Shown here: positions 5,921 through 13,522 of the stretch, one piece after another | How positions within the stretch are numbered: the first letter of the stretch is position 1 | Layout: the number at the start of each line of letters is the position of its first letter | Assembly: GCA_025363325.1 (NCBI GenBank) | Contig: JANYEF010000298.1 | Span: 1-13,962, forward strand | DNA from: Nitrospira sp. | GTDB lineage: Bacteria; Nitrospirota; Nitrospiria; Nitrospirales; Nitrospiraceae | Reading direction: 5' to 3' | Length of the DNA stretch: 13,962 bases | Made by a program: the position numbers and the translations under genes | Notes under the pieces: generated by a model | What the model saw: only the letters and a program-made list of their open reading frames with translations | What the model was told of the DNA's origin: nothing | Database searches by the model: none

Positions 5921-7045
5921 CTATCCTGTGGAATCCTCTCGCCGGAAGAGCACCGTATGGGTCGCCAGGACACGAAGTTCCACCGTCGTGCCTGCCTGAT
6001 AGACGCTCGTGGAGCCTTGACTGCTATGGACGATTTGACCGGAAGGGAGGCTGACCGTGTACAGATTCTCCGAGCCACGGAACTGGCGCGAGAGGACGCG
6101 TGAGCGGGCGCCTTCTGTGGGGACGAGGTGAATATCGTCCGGTCGAATCATGACGACTACGGCGGTGCCGTCCTTGCACTCGATCGTGTCGGGAAATTCT
6201 CCCAGTTCGGTGTGGACCATGCCCTGAGAGACGGTTCCAGGAATGAAGTCCGCCTGACCGACAAAGTCGGCCACGAAGGGTGTGGCCGGCATGTGGTACA
6301 TCATCTCCGGCGTATCGAATTGCTCCAAACGGCCTTGGTTGAGGACGGCGATTCGATCGGCCATGGCAAACGCTTCATCATGATCGTGCGTGACGAGTAT
6401 GGTCGTCGTCTTTGTCCGGCGTAATAGGTCGTGCAACTCTTGGCGCATGCGTCCGGCCATGTCGGGGTCTAAATTGCTGAACGGCTCGTCGAGCAGCAGC
6501 ACGACGGGATTCTGGACGAGGGCGCGAGCCAGCGCGACCCGCTGTTGCTGGCCGCCTGATAATTCGTGCGGATACCGCCGCTCGAATCCCTCCAATCCTG
6601 TGAGACGCAGCATCTCCTGGACCCGCACGGCCCGTTCATTCCGGGCCAGGTGGCGAAGCCCGAAGGCGATGTTGTCCTGTACTCGCAAGTGTGGAAATAG
6701 CGCATATTCTTGAAAGACCATTCCAACGTGCCGGTTCTCCGTAGGGGTCATCGCATCCGGCGACGACACGAGTTGGCCTGATAAAAAAATTTGGCCGGAG
6801 CGAACCGGTTCAAATCCGGCGATCGCCCGCAGAATCGTCGTCTTCCCGCAGCCTGAGGGGCCGAGCAGGCAGAGAATTTCCCCCTCCCGTGCCGCGAACG
6901 AAATTTCCTGGACCGCGGGGCGTCCGGTTTCGTAGGCGCAGGAAACATAGCGCAGCTCCAAGATCGAGGAGGCCGGTGTGTAGAGGTGGCCTTGGAGGAT
7001 GCTCTCCTCGGAGGGGCTTGGTGCGGTGGAGTGGTCTGAGGTCAC
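5921..7045 (-). CDS. fbpC: Ferric iron ABC transporter ATPase FbpC
   Basis: A 374-residue ATPase that drives the FbpB permease. It has all nucleotide-binding motifs: Walker A GPSGCGKTT (62-70), Q-loop VFQEYALFP (110-118), signature LSGGQQQR (162-169), Walker B VVLLLDEP (181-188) and the switch His220 (VTHDHDEA). After about residue 245 comes a regulatory TOBE-like extension (VVVMIRPDDIHLVP and later strands), as in FbpC, PotA and other CUT1/Fe3+ type ATPases. The assignment to iron rests on its two partners upstream. The start is GTG at 7045 with AAAGGA about 10 nt upstream, 18 bp after the fbpB stop. An ATG at 7050 is out of frame. It begins with about 28 residues of Ser/Pro-rich extension before the usual domain start, so a later start is conceivable. 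Confidence 0.92.
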   Translation of the reverse strand: MTSDHSTAPSPSEESILQGHLYTPASSILELRYVSCAYETGRPAVQEISFAAREGEILCLLGPSGCGKTTILRAIAGFEPVRSGQIFLSGQLVSSPDAMTPTENRHVGMVFQEYALFPHLRVQDNIAFGLRHLARNERAVRVQEMLRLTGLEGFERRYPHELSGGQQQRVALARALVQNPVVLLLDEPFSNLDPDMAGRMRQELHDLLRRTKTTTILVTHDHDEAFAMADRIAVLNQGRLEQFDTPEMMYHMPATPFVADFVGQADFIPGTVSQGMVHTELGEFPDTIECKDGTAVVVMIRPDDIHLVPTEGARSRVLSRQFRGSENLYTVSLPSGQIVHSSQGSTSVYQAGTTVELRVLATHTVLFRREDSTG

Positions 7046-7063
7046 TGCATCACGATCCTTTCT

Positions 7064-8647
7064 CTAGGCGGCGCGCCAATCTTTCGAGATCAGCAACGCC
7101 AGCGCCGGGAGACTCAGTAAGACGATCAGGAGCGCGGAGGGAGCGGCGAGCTGAAAATACTCCTCGCTTGCTTCCATCCAGACGCGAATGGCCAAGGTGT
7201 CGAATCCCACCGGCCGCAACAAGAGGGTCGCAGGCAATTCCTTCATCGTCTGAAGGAATATCAAGACCCAGGCGACCACAAATCCGTTCCGGACGAGTGG
7301 CAATGTCACCCGACGCCAGGTGTCACGCATCCCAAGGCCAAGCGTGCGTGCAACCTCTTCCAGATTCGGCGTAATGTGCTGGAGCGCCGGCTCCAGAGAC
7401 TGGAGACCGGCCGGGAGAAAGTGGATCACGTAGGCCACGATGAGGATCAGGACCGAGCCATAGAAAATTGGGGCTAATTTGGTAAACAGGACGAGGACGG
7501 CCAGTGCGGCCACCGGTCCAGGCAGCACATAGCCGGCATAGGCGGCTTGCAGGCAGCCCAGGTTCAGCATGGTCGGGCGGCGGCTGGCGAGGTAGGCGAG
7601 CGGCAAGCCGATCAACACGCCGGCGGTGGCGGCACTGGCGGCCAGGATGCCGCTGTTCCAGACGAAGCCGAAGAATCGGCTGTCGATCGTCGCCTGTGCC
7701 TCGGGCGACAGGCTCCATTGAATCAGGAGCGAGGCTGGGAGTGCGAAGGCCGCGCCGACGATCAGCCCGAGATAGCCGGTGACGGCAAGGGTGCCGAGCC
7801 ATCCGTAGCGATGCCGTTGCGGAGCCCGGTAATGGCCGGTGGTCTGATAAAACCGGCTCCGCTGTCGGAACCACCGTTCAGTGATCAGGAAAATCAGGGC
7901 AAGCCCGACCAGCAAGAGGCTCAAGATGCTCGCTGCGGTATTGTCGGACCGTCCGGTCATCTGCTGAAACACGGCATACGTGAGCGTTTGGTAGCGCAGC
8001 AAGGAGACCGCACCGAAGTCCGACACGACGTACAAGATGACGAGGGCGACTCCGGCCGCAATCGAAGGGCGCATCAGCGGCAGCGTCACGCGCCAGAGGG
8101 TCGAGAGACGGGAGACGCCGCTGGCCCGTGCCACCTCTTCGAACGACACGTTCATGCTGAGCAGGGCACTCCGGCTGAGGAGATAGACGAAGGGAAACGT
8201 ATCCAACGCCATGACGAGCGTCGCCCCCCCATAACTATGGGGAGAAAAGATTCTCGCCTGGGGACCGGCCACCAGTTGCCAGAGATGCTCAACAGGGCCG
8301 CCGAACCCCAATAGGTAGGAGTAGACATAGGCCAGCACGTAGGTCGGCATCGCCAACGGAAGGACCAAGGCGCCTTCCCATAGCCGGCGACCGGGAAACT
8401 CCACGCGTGTGACCAGCCAGGCGGTCGAGACGCCCAGGACCAGCGTGATGATCGCCACGCTGGCGGCTAATGAGACGGTGTTGAACAGCAGCTCGGGAAT
8501 GCGGGTCGCCCACAAGCGGCTCCAGACAGCCGGGTCGGCCGAGAGGGCTTGTGCTGTGACATAGCCGAGCGGGAGCAGGATGATGCCTGCAGTGGCTAAG
8601 GCAAGAAGTTGCAGCGGCGACGCAAGCTGTTGGCGAATCGTGCTCAC
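7064..8647 (-). CDS. fbpB: Ferric iron ABC transporter permease FbpB
   Basis: A 527-residue inner-membrane permease with two fused BPD_transp_1 halves and roughly 12 membrane helices, the layout of the FbpB/SfuB family. Each half has an EAA loop that docks on the ATPase: EEVARASGVSRLSTLWRVTL (about 170-189) and EEVARTLGLGMRDTWRRVTL (about 430-449). Both start EEVAR and show the usual Gly and the following hydrophobic run. The start is GTG at 8647 with AAGGGA 6 nt upstream, 15 bp after the fbpA stop, so it is in a tight operon. The substrate is taken from the neighbouring binding protein; related permeases also move putrescine, sulfate or thiamine, but the single-chain double-domain form is typical of ferric iron systems. 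Confidence 0.92.
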   Translation of the reverse strand: MSTIRQQLASPLQLLALATAGIILLPLGYVTAQALSADPAVWSRLWATRIPELLFNTVSLAASVAIITLVLGVSTAWLVTRVEFPGRRLWEGALVLPLAMPTYVLAYVYSYLLGFGGPVEHLWQLVAGPQARIFSPHSYGGATLVMALDTFPFVYLLSRSALLSMNVSFEEVARASGVSRLSTLWRVTLPLMRPSIAAGVALVILYVVSDFGAVSLLRYQTLTYAVFQQMTGRSDNTAASILSLLLVGLALIFLITERWFRQRSRFYQTTGHYRAPQRHRYGWLGTLAVTGYLGLIVGAAFALPASLLIQWSLSPEAQATIDSRFFGFVWNSGILAASAATAGVLIGLPLAYLASRRPTMLNLGCLQAAYAGYVLPGPVAALAVLVLFTKLAPIFYGSVLILIVAYVIHFLPAGLQSLEPALQHITPNLEEVARTLGLGMRDTWRRVTLPLVRNGFVVAWVLIFLQTMKELPATLLLRPVGFDTLAIRVWMEASEEYFQLAAPSALLIVLLSLPALALLISKDWRAA

Positions 8648-8662
8648 GGCGGGTCCCTTTGA

Positions 8663-9703
8663 TTACCGGAGACCCACTTGTTCGATCAGCGTGAGGGTTG
8701 GCTCGCGCAATTCAGCCAGCTTGGTGAGGGGAACTTGTGCGGCACGGAAACTCTTCCGTTCCGCGAGCGCCGGGTCCGCCTTCACGTCCGGGTGGAGCGG
8801 ATATTCCTTGTCGAGATCCGCAAATAACTTCTGCCCCGCTTGCGCGACCAGGAATTCTACGAGCAACTTCGCGCTGTCCAAATGTTTGGTCGACTTGATG
8901 ATACCGACGCCGGCGACGTTCATGATCGCCCCCATGCCCCCCTCTTGTTGGTCCGGCATCAACACGGCGATCGGCGCTTCTGGCTGAGTAGCCAGATAAC
9001 GGTACACGTAGTAGTGATTCACGATACCCAGCGGGACTTGCCCCTTGGCGACGGCCTCCACGATCTGCGAGCTTTTCTGGTAGATCTGGGTGTCTGCGTT
9101 GCTCTTGAGGCCTTGCAAGAATTGCCTGGTCTTCTCCTCGCCATAGGTGCTGAGGATGACCGACACGCCGGCTTGTAAATACTCACTGCCTGAATTCGGA
9201 ATTGCAATCTTATCTTTCCATTTTGGATCGGCCAAGTCGAGGAGCGACTTCACTTGGTTCGGCTCGACCATCGTGCGGTTGTACACCACGATCCAGAATC
9301 GCCCGGACAGCCCCACCCAGGCATTATCCGGTGCGCGAAACTGCGAAGGGATGGCTCGATCAATTTCCCGCATATTCAAGGGGCGAAGGAGGCCTGCTGT
9401 CCTGGCCAGCTCCAAGCTACCGGCGTCGTTGGTGATCAGGAGGTCTGCCGACGTGCGATCGCCTTCAGCCTTCAGCCGATTGACCAATTCCGTCGTGCCG
9501 GACGACAACAGCTCGATTTGAATGCCGGTGTTCGCCGTAAAGGCGTCCAGCACCGGCTTGATGAGTCGTTCCCCGCGGCCGGAGTAGACCGTGAGTGTGT
9601 CGGCGGCCGAGGCGGAGGGTGCGAAGATCCCGGCGGCGAAGAGCAGCACGAGACTGGAGAGGATCGTCCGTTGCAATGCGGGCAGCGAATATACGAGTGG
9701 CAT
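8663..9703 (-). CDS. fbpA: Periplasmic Fe3+-binding protein FbpA
   Basis: A 346-residue protein with a signal peptide (cut near ASA-AD, residue 33), the periplasmic receptor of the Fbp system. The mature start TLTVYSGRGERLIKPVLDAF is family-typical, with a Tyr at 40 near known ligands. Residues 229-236, NHYYVYRY, carry the paired Tyr (231-232) that bind Fe3+ in FbpA and FutA proteins. Other family stretches are ADLLITNDAG (86-95), GRFWIVVYNR (134-143) and IPNSGSEYLQAG (168-179). ATG at 9703 has AAGGA 6 nt upstream. It is transcribed from a promoter that overlaps the end of fur and carries a Fur-like box at the start site, which agrees with iron-regulated expression. It would capture ferric iron in the periplasm after outer-membrane entry. 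Confidence 0.95.
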   Translation of the reverse strand: MPLVYSLPALQRTILSSLVLLFAAGIFAPSASAADTLTVYSGRGERLIKPVLDAFTANTGIQIELLSSGTTELVNRLKAEGDRTSADLLITNDAGSLELARTAGLLRPLNMREIDRAIPSQFRAPDNAWVGLSGRFWIVVYNRTMVEPNQVKSLLDLADPKWKDKIAIPNSGSEYLQAGVSVILSTYGEEKTRQFLQGLKSNADTQIYQKSSQIVEAVAKGQVPLGIVNHYYVYRYLATQPEAPIAVLMPDQQEGGMGAIMNVAGVGIIKSTKHLDSAKLLVEFLVAQAGQKLFADLDKEYPLHPDVKADPALAERKSFRAAQVPLTKLAELREPTLTLIEQVGLR

Positions 9704-9722
9704 GGAGGGTCCTTATTAAATT

Positions 9723-9773
9723 GAAATTGATAAGCTCTCTCAAAATGATACTAAAAAAAATCCGGTTCGTCAA
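9723..9773 (-). promoter_or_regulatory. fbpABC promoter with Fur box
   Basis: On the minus strand TTGACG (complement of 9768-9773) and TATCAT (complement of 9745-9750) are separated by exactly 17 nt, each 5 of 6 to sigma70 consensus. The -35 overlaps the last codon and stop of fur. The plus-strand sequence GAAATTGATAAGCTCTCTC (9723-9741) matches the Fur consensus at 13 of 19 positions and covers the expected start near 9738; a further AATGATA half-site lies on the -10. An A/T tract of eight fills part of the spacer. Confidence 0.75.
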
Positions 9774-10204
9774 TGACGGCAGCGAGAACAGAGGCCGTAG
9801 AGCTCAAGTCGGTGAGTCTTGATGGTAAATCCGTTCCGGGTGGCCACTTCTTCTTGGAGCCGCTCAATGTCGCAGTTTTCAAACTCCACGATCTTGCCGC
9901 AGTCGGTGCAAATAAGGTGGTCGTGGTGTCCCTTGTGCGAAATATTGTCGTACTGGGTCTGGGTACCGAAGTGGCGGGCTTGTGCGAGGCCTGCATCGCA
10001 GAACAGATTGAGCGTTCGGTAGATGGTCGCGAGTCCAAGATGAGGATCGGATTTTGCCAACTGGTGATACATGGCTTCCGCGGTAATATGCTCTTGCCGG
10101 AGGAAGGCGCTCAGAATCAATTCACGTTGGCGGGTGACCTTGAGCTGATGTTTGCCCAGGTGCTCCTTCAGAGCCTCCATTTCTTTCACATGCTTATTCG
10201 CCAT
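9770..10204 (-). CDS. fur: Ferric uptake regulator Fur
   Basis: A 144-residue Fur-family repressor. The start at 10204 is chosen because GGAGG lies 6 nt upstream and a sigma70-like promoter ends just before it; an upstream in-frame extension would start inside the promoter. The winged-helix part (about 1-80) has LKVTRQRELIL and the recognition helix HLGLATIYRTLNLF (55-68). The dimer/metal part has KGHHDHLICTDCGKIVEFEN (91-110), with the metal-binding HHDH and the structural zinc pair C99-x2-C102, and a second pair C139-x2-C142 at the end. All are standard Fur features. Zur and PerR are close relatives, but the linkage to fbpABC and the Fur-like boxes next to it favour iron sensing. It has no clear Fur box in its own promoter, so autoregulation is not evident. 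Confidence 0.92.
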   Translation of the reverse strand: MANKHVKEMEALKEHLGKHQLKVTRQRELILSAFLRQEHITAEAMYHQLAKSDPHLGLATIYRTLNLFCDAGLAQARHFGTQTQYDNISHKGHHDHLICTDCGKIVEFENCDIERLQEEVATRNGFTIKTHRLELYGLCSRCRH

Positions 10205-10226
10205 GACGGGCCTCCGATGGAGCCTC

Positions 10227-10255
10227 ATTAAAGACGAAACTGCCCAACTGGTCAA
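10227..10255 (-). promoter_or_regulatory. fur promoter
   Basis: On the minus strand TTGACC (complement of 10250-10255), a 17-nt spacer and TTTAAT (complement of 10227-10232); both hexamers match sigma70 consensus at 5 of 6. The expected leader before the fur ATG is short (about 15-20 nt) and holds GGAGG. Confidence 0.7.
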
Positions 10256-10259
10256 GGGG

Positions 10260-10283
10260 CTCTGTGCCGCGAGCGGCACAGAG
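10260..10283. repeat. Perfect 11-bp inverted repeat between divergent promoters
   Basis: CTCTGTGCCGC (10260-10270) and GCGGCACAGAG (10273-10283) are perfect inverted repeats around GA. They sit between the -35 boxes of fur and of the rightward gene. This could be a cruciform, an operator for both promoters or a barrier between them. Confidence 0.6.
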
Positions 10284-10291
10284 GGGAGGAA

Positions 10292-10321
10292 TTGACGGAG
10301 ATCTCCGGCGCTGTCTATAGT
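10292..10321 (+). promoter_or_regulatory. Promoter of the SocA/Panacea-like gene with palindrome
   Basis: TTGACG (10292-10297), 18-nt spacer, TATAGT (10316-10321), each 5 of 6 to consensus. The spacer starts in a perfect 12-bp palindrome CGGAGATCTCCG (10296-10307), a candidate operator. The promoter rules out the TTG at 10292 as a gene start. Confidence 0.65.
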
Positions 10322-10360
10322 GCGCCTTCAAAAAATGCGGAAGGAGCGAGGCACTATCGC

Positions 10361-10924
10361 ATGCGACAACCCAATCAGATTACGGTCGACCGGGCCCTTC
10401 TGCTCTATGTTCTGCATCTGGCGGAACCCCACGGCCTGCTCAGCGATGTGAAGCTGCAGCAACTCTGCTTTTTGTGCGAACTGCAGATGTTCGGCAAGGG
10501 ATTCAAGGGCTTGCACTTTGAATTCTTTCGGTTCGCCTATGGGGCCTTCAGCAAAGATCTCGATAACGACCTCATGTCGCTACGCCGGAAAGAGCGGGTG
10601 GAAAACTTCACGCTGTCGGACCAGGCACAGGAAGAGGCCATTCCCTTGCTGGAGAAAAGTATTGAGGGGGTCGAAACGAACGAGAAGGTCGCGGAGATTC
10701 TGAAGGCGGTGGTGACAGTCTACGGGCCTCAAGATAGCGGGTCTATCACCCAGTCGGTCGAGTCAGTCGAATTGAGTACCCCTCAGCAACCGGAGTTCAA
10801 GATCCCGATCCGCGATATTGTCTTCCACACGACACTCTTGGTGCCGTCTCGTATCGAGGTACAGGCGGAGTTCACGTTGTCCTCCGTGAGCCTGGCAAAG
10901 CTTAATCAGGCGATGGGATACTAA
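10361..10924 (+). CDS. SocA/Panacea (DUF4065)-like protein
   Basis: A 188-residue cytoplasmic protein with no signal or membrane helix. The ATG at 10361 is used because it lies about 40 bp past a good promoter, with GAGG 9 nt upstream. Residues 9-75 follow the pattern of the SocA/Panacea domain: an LLLYVLHLAEPHGLLS helix, VKLQQLCFLCELQMFGKG (matching the usual KLQKLLYFA stretch), then FEFFRFAYGAFSKDLDNDL (matching the usual WxxGPxxxxL block) and a basic turn. The usual Gly-Pro is Gly-Ala here. Residues 80-150 are acidic and helical; 150-188 look like a beta-rich tail. Panacea domains act as antitoxins or proteolysis adaptors in other bacteria, but no toxin gene adjoins it. Relation to iron genes is unknown. 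Confidence 0.5.
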   Translation: MRQPNQITVDRALLLYVLHLAEPHGLLSDVKLQQLCFLCELQMFGKGFKGLHFEFFRFAYGAFSKDLDNDLMSLRRKERVENFTLSDQAQEEAIPLLEKSIEGVETNEKVAEILKAVVTVYGPQDSGSITQSVESVELSTPQQPEFKIPIRDIVFHTTLLVPSRIEVQAEFTLSSVSLAKLNQAMGY

Positions 10925-10943
10925 CTCAGGCCAAGGGCCTGAG
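10925..10943 (+). terminator. Hairpin directly after the SocA/Panacea-like gene
   Basis: CTCAGGCC-AAG-GGCCTGAG is a perfect 8-bp stem with a 3-nt loop starting right after the stop codon, followed by AATTTG. The GC-rich stem and position suit a terminator; the T tract is poor. Confidence 0.6.
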
Positions 10944-11039
10944 AATTTGAATGTTGAGTTGTGAATGATGAATGCTCAATGTGATTCCAGAACTCAGCAT
11001 CTCGGAGACGCCGCTCGCCACTAGCCCCGCGCCTCTGGC

Positions 11040-12572
11040 CTAGAGTCGGTAGAGTTCGCCATATTTCTTCTCGACATACGTTAAGAACGGTTCAGGGTCG
11101 AGGCTCTTCCCCGTCACGCGTTGGGCAAGGTGTTCTGGCGTGAACATCCGGCCCCAGCGATGGATCTTTTGTCCGAGCCAACGCTGCAGCACCATCAGTT
11201 GTCCTGCCGCAATTTCATCCTCCAGATGCGGGATCTCCAGTTTGGCCTGTTCATAGAATTGAACGGAGTAGAGATTTCCGAGCGTGTACGTCGGGAAGTA
11301 GCCGAAGGCGCCTAACGACCAGTGCACGTCTTGCAGCACGCCTTCCGCATCGTTGGAGGGGACGATGCCCAGGTATTCCTCCATTTTTTGGTTCCAGATC
11401 CCCGGCAAGTCCTCCGGGCGCGTCCGCCCTTCGATGAGATCCTGCTCGATTTCGAACCGCAGCATAATGTGGAGATTGTAGGTGAGCTCATCGGCCTCGA
11501 CCCGAATCAGCGACGGCTTCACGCGATTGATGGCCGCGTAGAATTGTTCCCCGTCGAGAGCGCGCAATTGATGATGAAAGGTTTGCTGCAGCATAGGGTA
11601 GAAGAATCGCCAGAACGCCCGCGAGCGGCCCACGCAGTTTTCCCACATGCGCGATTGGCTCTCATGGATGCCGAGCGAGACCGAATCGCCAAGAGGCGTC
11701 CCGAAGTAGCGCGTATCGAGGCCCTGGTCGTACAGCCCATGGCCGCCTTCATGGATACAACTGAACAGACAGGATTGGAGATCGTGTTCGTGCACACGTG
11801 TCGTGACGCGAACGTCCGTCGGATGGAATGACGTCGTGAAGGGATGCGCCGCGAGGTCAAGGCGCCCCCGTTCGAAGTCGTACCCCATGGCGATCAAGAC
11901 CATCCGTCCGAACTCCAGTTGGCGCGCCTGATCGAAGGTGTGAAATAAAATCGTATCGTCGATCTGAACCGAACTCTGCTGAATTTTTTTGAGCAGCGGC
12001 ACGAGACGCCCCTTGACCTGTGCGAACAACGGGCGCAATGCCGCGATGGTGGAGCCCGGCTCGTACACATCGAGCAGGGCATTGTATGGCGAGTCTCGGT
12101 AGCCGAGGTACTCGGCCTCTTCTCGCTTGAGCGACAGGACCGTGCGGAGGTTTGGGAGAAATTGCGAGAACGAGTGATTTTCTTTTGCCTCGGCCCACAC
12201 CTGCTGCGCCAGCGAACATTCCCGGCTGAGTGTCATCACAAAATCGGATGGCAGCTTCTTCGCGCGGCTATAGTCGCGCCACACTTCGCGGAGCAACGAT
12301 CGAGTAGGCTCGTCCCAAGCATCTCCGGGGCTGTCACGGATCTCACCGGTCTCTGGATCCACCCAGGTGGAGAGCAACTGTTCAATCTCCGGCGCGACAA
12401 ACTTCTGGTGTGCAATGCCCTGGAGGGTCGCAATCTGTTCAGCGCGGGCCGCGCCCCCGCCGGCCGGCATGTAGGTTTCTTGATCCCACGAGAGGAGCGA
12501 GGCCGCGCTGTTAATGCGCTGGACCTCCAAGAGTCTGGTCGTCAAGGCTTCCACAGTCTTCAGAGTCTTCAC
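11040..12572 (-). CDS. Metallocarboxypeptidase, family M32 (thermostable carboxypeptidase 1)
   Basis: A 510-residue cytosolic zinc peptidase that removes C-terminal residues; full length for the family (about 500). Signature features: SLLSWDQETYMPAGG (25-39), DVRVTTRV (253-260, the DxRxT motif), the zinc motif HEGGH (274-278), HESQSRMWEN (303-312) with the third zinc ligand Glu304, and QDVHWSLGAFGYFPTYTLGN near residue 430. No signal peptide. The start is GTG at 12572 with AAGGAG 10 nt upstream. The repeat element at 12592 begins next to that ribosome site, so the promoter must lie in or beyond the element. It stands alone between oppositely directed genes and is probably a housekeeping peptide-recycling enzyme with no link to the iron genes. 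Confidence 0.95.
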   Translation of the reverse strand: MKTLKTVEALTTRLLEVQRINSAASLLSWDQETYMPAGGGAARAEQIATLQGIAHQKFVAPEIEQLLSTWVDPETGEIRDSPGDAWDEPTRSLLREVWRDYSRAKKLPSDFVMTLSRECSLAQQVWAEAKENHSFSQFLPNLRTVLSLKREEAEYLGYRDSPYNALLDVYEPGSTIAALRPLFAQVKGRLVPLLKKIQQSSVQIDDTILFHTFDQARQLEFGRMVLIAMGYDFERGRLDLAAHPFTTSFHPTDVRVTTRVHEHDLQSCLFSCIHEGGHGLYDQGLDTRYFGTPLGDSVSLGIHESQSRMWENCVGRSRAFWRFFYPMLQQTFHHQLRALDGEQFYAAINRVKPSLIRVEADELTYNLHIMLRFEIEQDLIEGRTRPEDLPGIWNQKMEEYLGIVPSNDAEGVLQDVHWSLGAFGYFPTYTLGNLYSVQFYEQAKLEIPHLEDEIAAGQLMVLQRWLGQKIHRWGRMFTPEHLAQRVTGKSLDPEPFLTYVEKKYGELYRL

Positions 12573-12591
12573 AGTAGGGTGTCTCCTTCAG

Positions 12592-12781
12592 CCCGCATTA
12601 TTCACGAAGGCTTCTACTACAACCGCCGATACGCCGCTACGACAAGCCTGACGGCGGGCGGGCTCGCCGCTCGGTCGGTCAACATACTGTTTCAAGTATG
12701 CTTCCCTTCCTCACGGCTCCGCGCGCCCGTCTCGCGTGGCGTCTCCGTGGTTTCGTCACGAACCCTCGTGAATAATGCGGG
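12592..12781. repeat. 190-bp element with terminal inverted repeats, copy B
   Basis: CCCGCATTATTCACGA (12592-12607) and TCGTGAATAATGCGGG (12766-12781) are a perfect 16-bp inverted pair, 17 bp if the flanking G/C is counted. The plus strand aligns with the reverse complement of the element at 5645-5832. The internal hairpin is CATACT-GTTTCA-AGTATG (12682-12699); against copy A one pair changes from G-C to A-T on both arms, keeping the stem. TTCGTCACGAA is an extra palindrome near the right end. No protein is encoded. No clear target duplication is seen here. It makes up most of the 305-bp gap between the peptidase and methyltransferase genes. Confidence 0.78.
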
Positions 12782-12877
12782 CGAGGAACCGTCATGCTAT
12801 GATCGCGCCGATTTGCATCTTGTGATGTAGTGTACGCAACGAACCATCTGTTTTCAAACCCATAGTTGCACAGATCG

Positions 12878-13522
12878 ATGAATAGACTCGTATCTGCTGA
12901 CATCGAGGCCTATGCCCAGGCCCATTCCATTCCGGAGTCGGACCTCTGTCGAGCCTTGCGTGAAGAGACCCAGCGGCGCATGGAGTCTCCGCAGATGATC
13001 GTCGGGCCGCTCGAAGGGGCCTTTCTGAAGATGATGACGCAGCTGGTGCAGGCGACCAGCGTGCTGGAGATTGGCATGTTCACCGGCTATAGCGCACTCT
13101 GTTTTGCGGAAGCGTTACCGGTGGATGGGACCGTGCTTACCTGCGAAATCGATGAGGAGTCAGCCGCTCTCGCGCGCCAGTATTTCGCCCAATCACCAAT
13201 CGGTAAGAAGATCGAGATCCGCATGGGCTCGGCGCTTGATACGATGCGGCACCTCAAGGGACCGTTCGATCTGATCTTCATCGACGCCGACAAGATCAAT
13301 TATGTGAATTACTACCGGCGCGCGCTCGACTTGCTGTCGCCGCATGGGGTGATTCTTATCGATAATGTCCTGTGGGATGGGGATGTGCTGAAACAACCGG
13401 CGCCGGATGAGAAGACGGCGGCCATTCAAGAGCTGAATCGAGTGGTGGCCAATGATCCGAGTGTGGCGGCAGTGCTCGTCACGATTCGGGACGGCGTCTT
13501 GGTGGTGCGGAGGACAACTTAG
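12878..13522 (+). CDS. Class I SAM-dependent O-methyltransferase (caffeoyl-CoA OMT family)
   Basis: A 214-residue methyltransferase using S-adenosylmethionine. Motifs: SPQMIVGPLEGAFLKMMTQL (37-56), motif I VLEIGMFTGYSAL (62-74) which binds SAM, acidic Glu90 after the second strand, FIDADKINYVNYY (134-146) and LIDNVLWDGDV (160-170). Asp136, Asp162 and Asn163 are the usual metal-binding set of the Methyltransf_3 family, so it is likely a cation-dependent catechol-type O-methyltransferase. The substrate is not readable; bacterial members often act on catechols or small phenols. ATG at 12878 is used; an upstream in-frame TTG at 12866 would add four residues. No good ribosome site precedes either. 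The gene starts 96 bp after the repeat element. Confidence 0.9.
   Translation: MNRLVSADIEAYAQAHSIPESDLCRALREETQRRMESPQMIVGPLEGAFLKMMTQLVQATSVLEIGMFTGYSALCFAEALPVDGTVLTCEIDEESAALARQYFAQSPIGKKIEIRMGSALDTMRHLKGPFDLIFIDADKINYVNYYRRALDLLSPHGVILIDNVLWDGDVLKQPAPDEKTAAIQELNRVVANDPSVAAVLVTIRDGVLVVRRTT

Noticed and set aside
7504..8314. Long plus-strand frames opposite fbpB
   Set aside because: They mirror the GC-rich codon pattern of the permease and show no recognisable domain or ribosome site.
9751..9767. T8 tract after fur as an intrinsic terminator
   Set aside because: Only a 4-bp stem (CGTC/GACG) precedes it; the tract is better explained as the spacer of the fbpA promoter.
10944..11000. Repeated GAATG words downstream of the SocA/Panacea-like gene
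   Set aside because: Three short copies without regular spacing; no tandem repeat, CRISPR or structured element can be supported.
11322..11831. Plus-strand frame of 169 codons opposite the M32 peptidase
   Set aside because: Antisense to a gene with complete family motifs, including HEGGH; no independent support.
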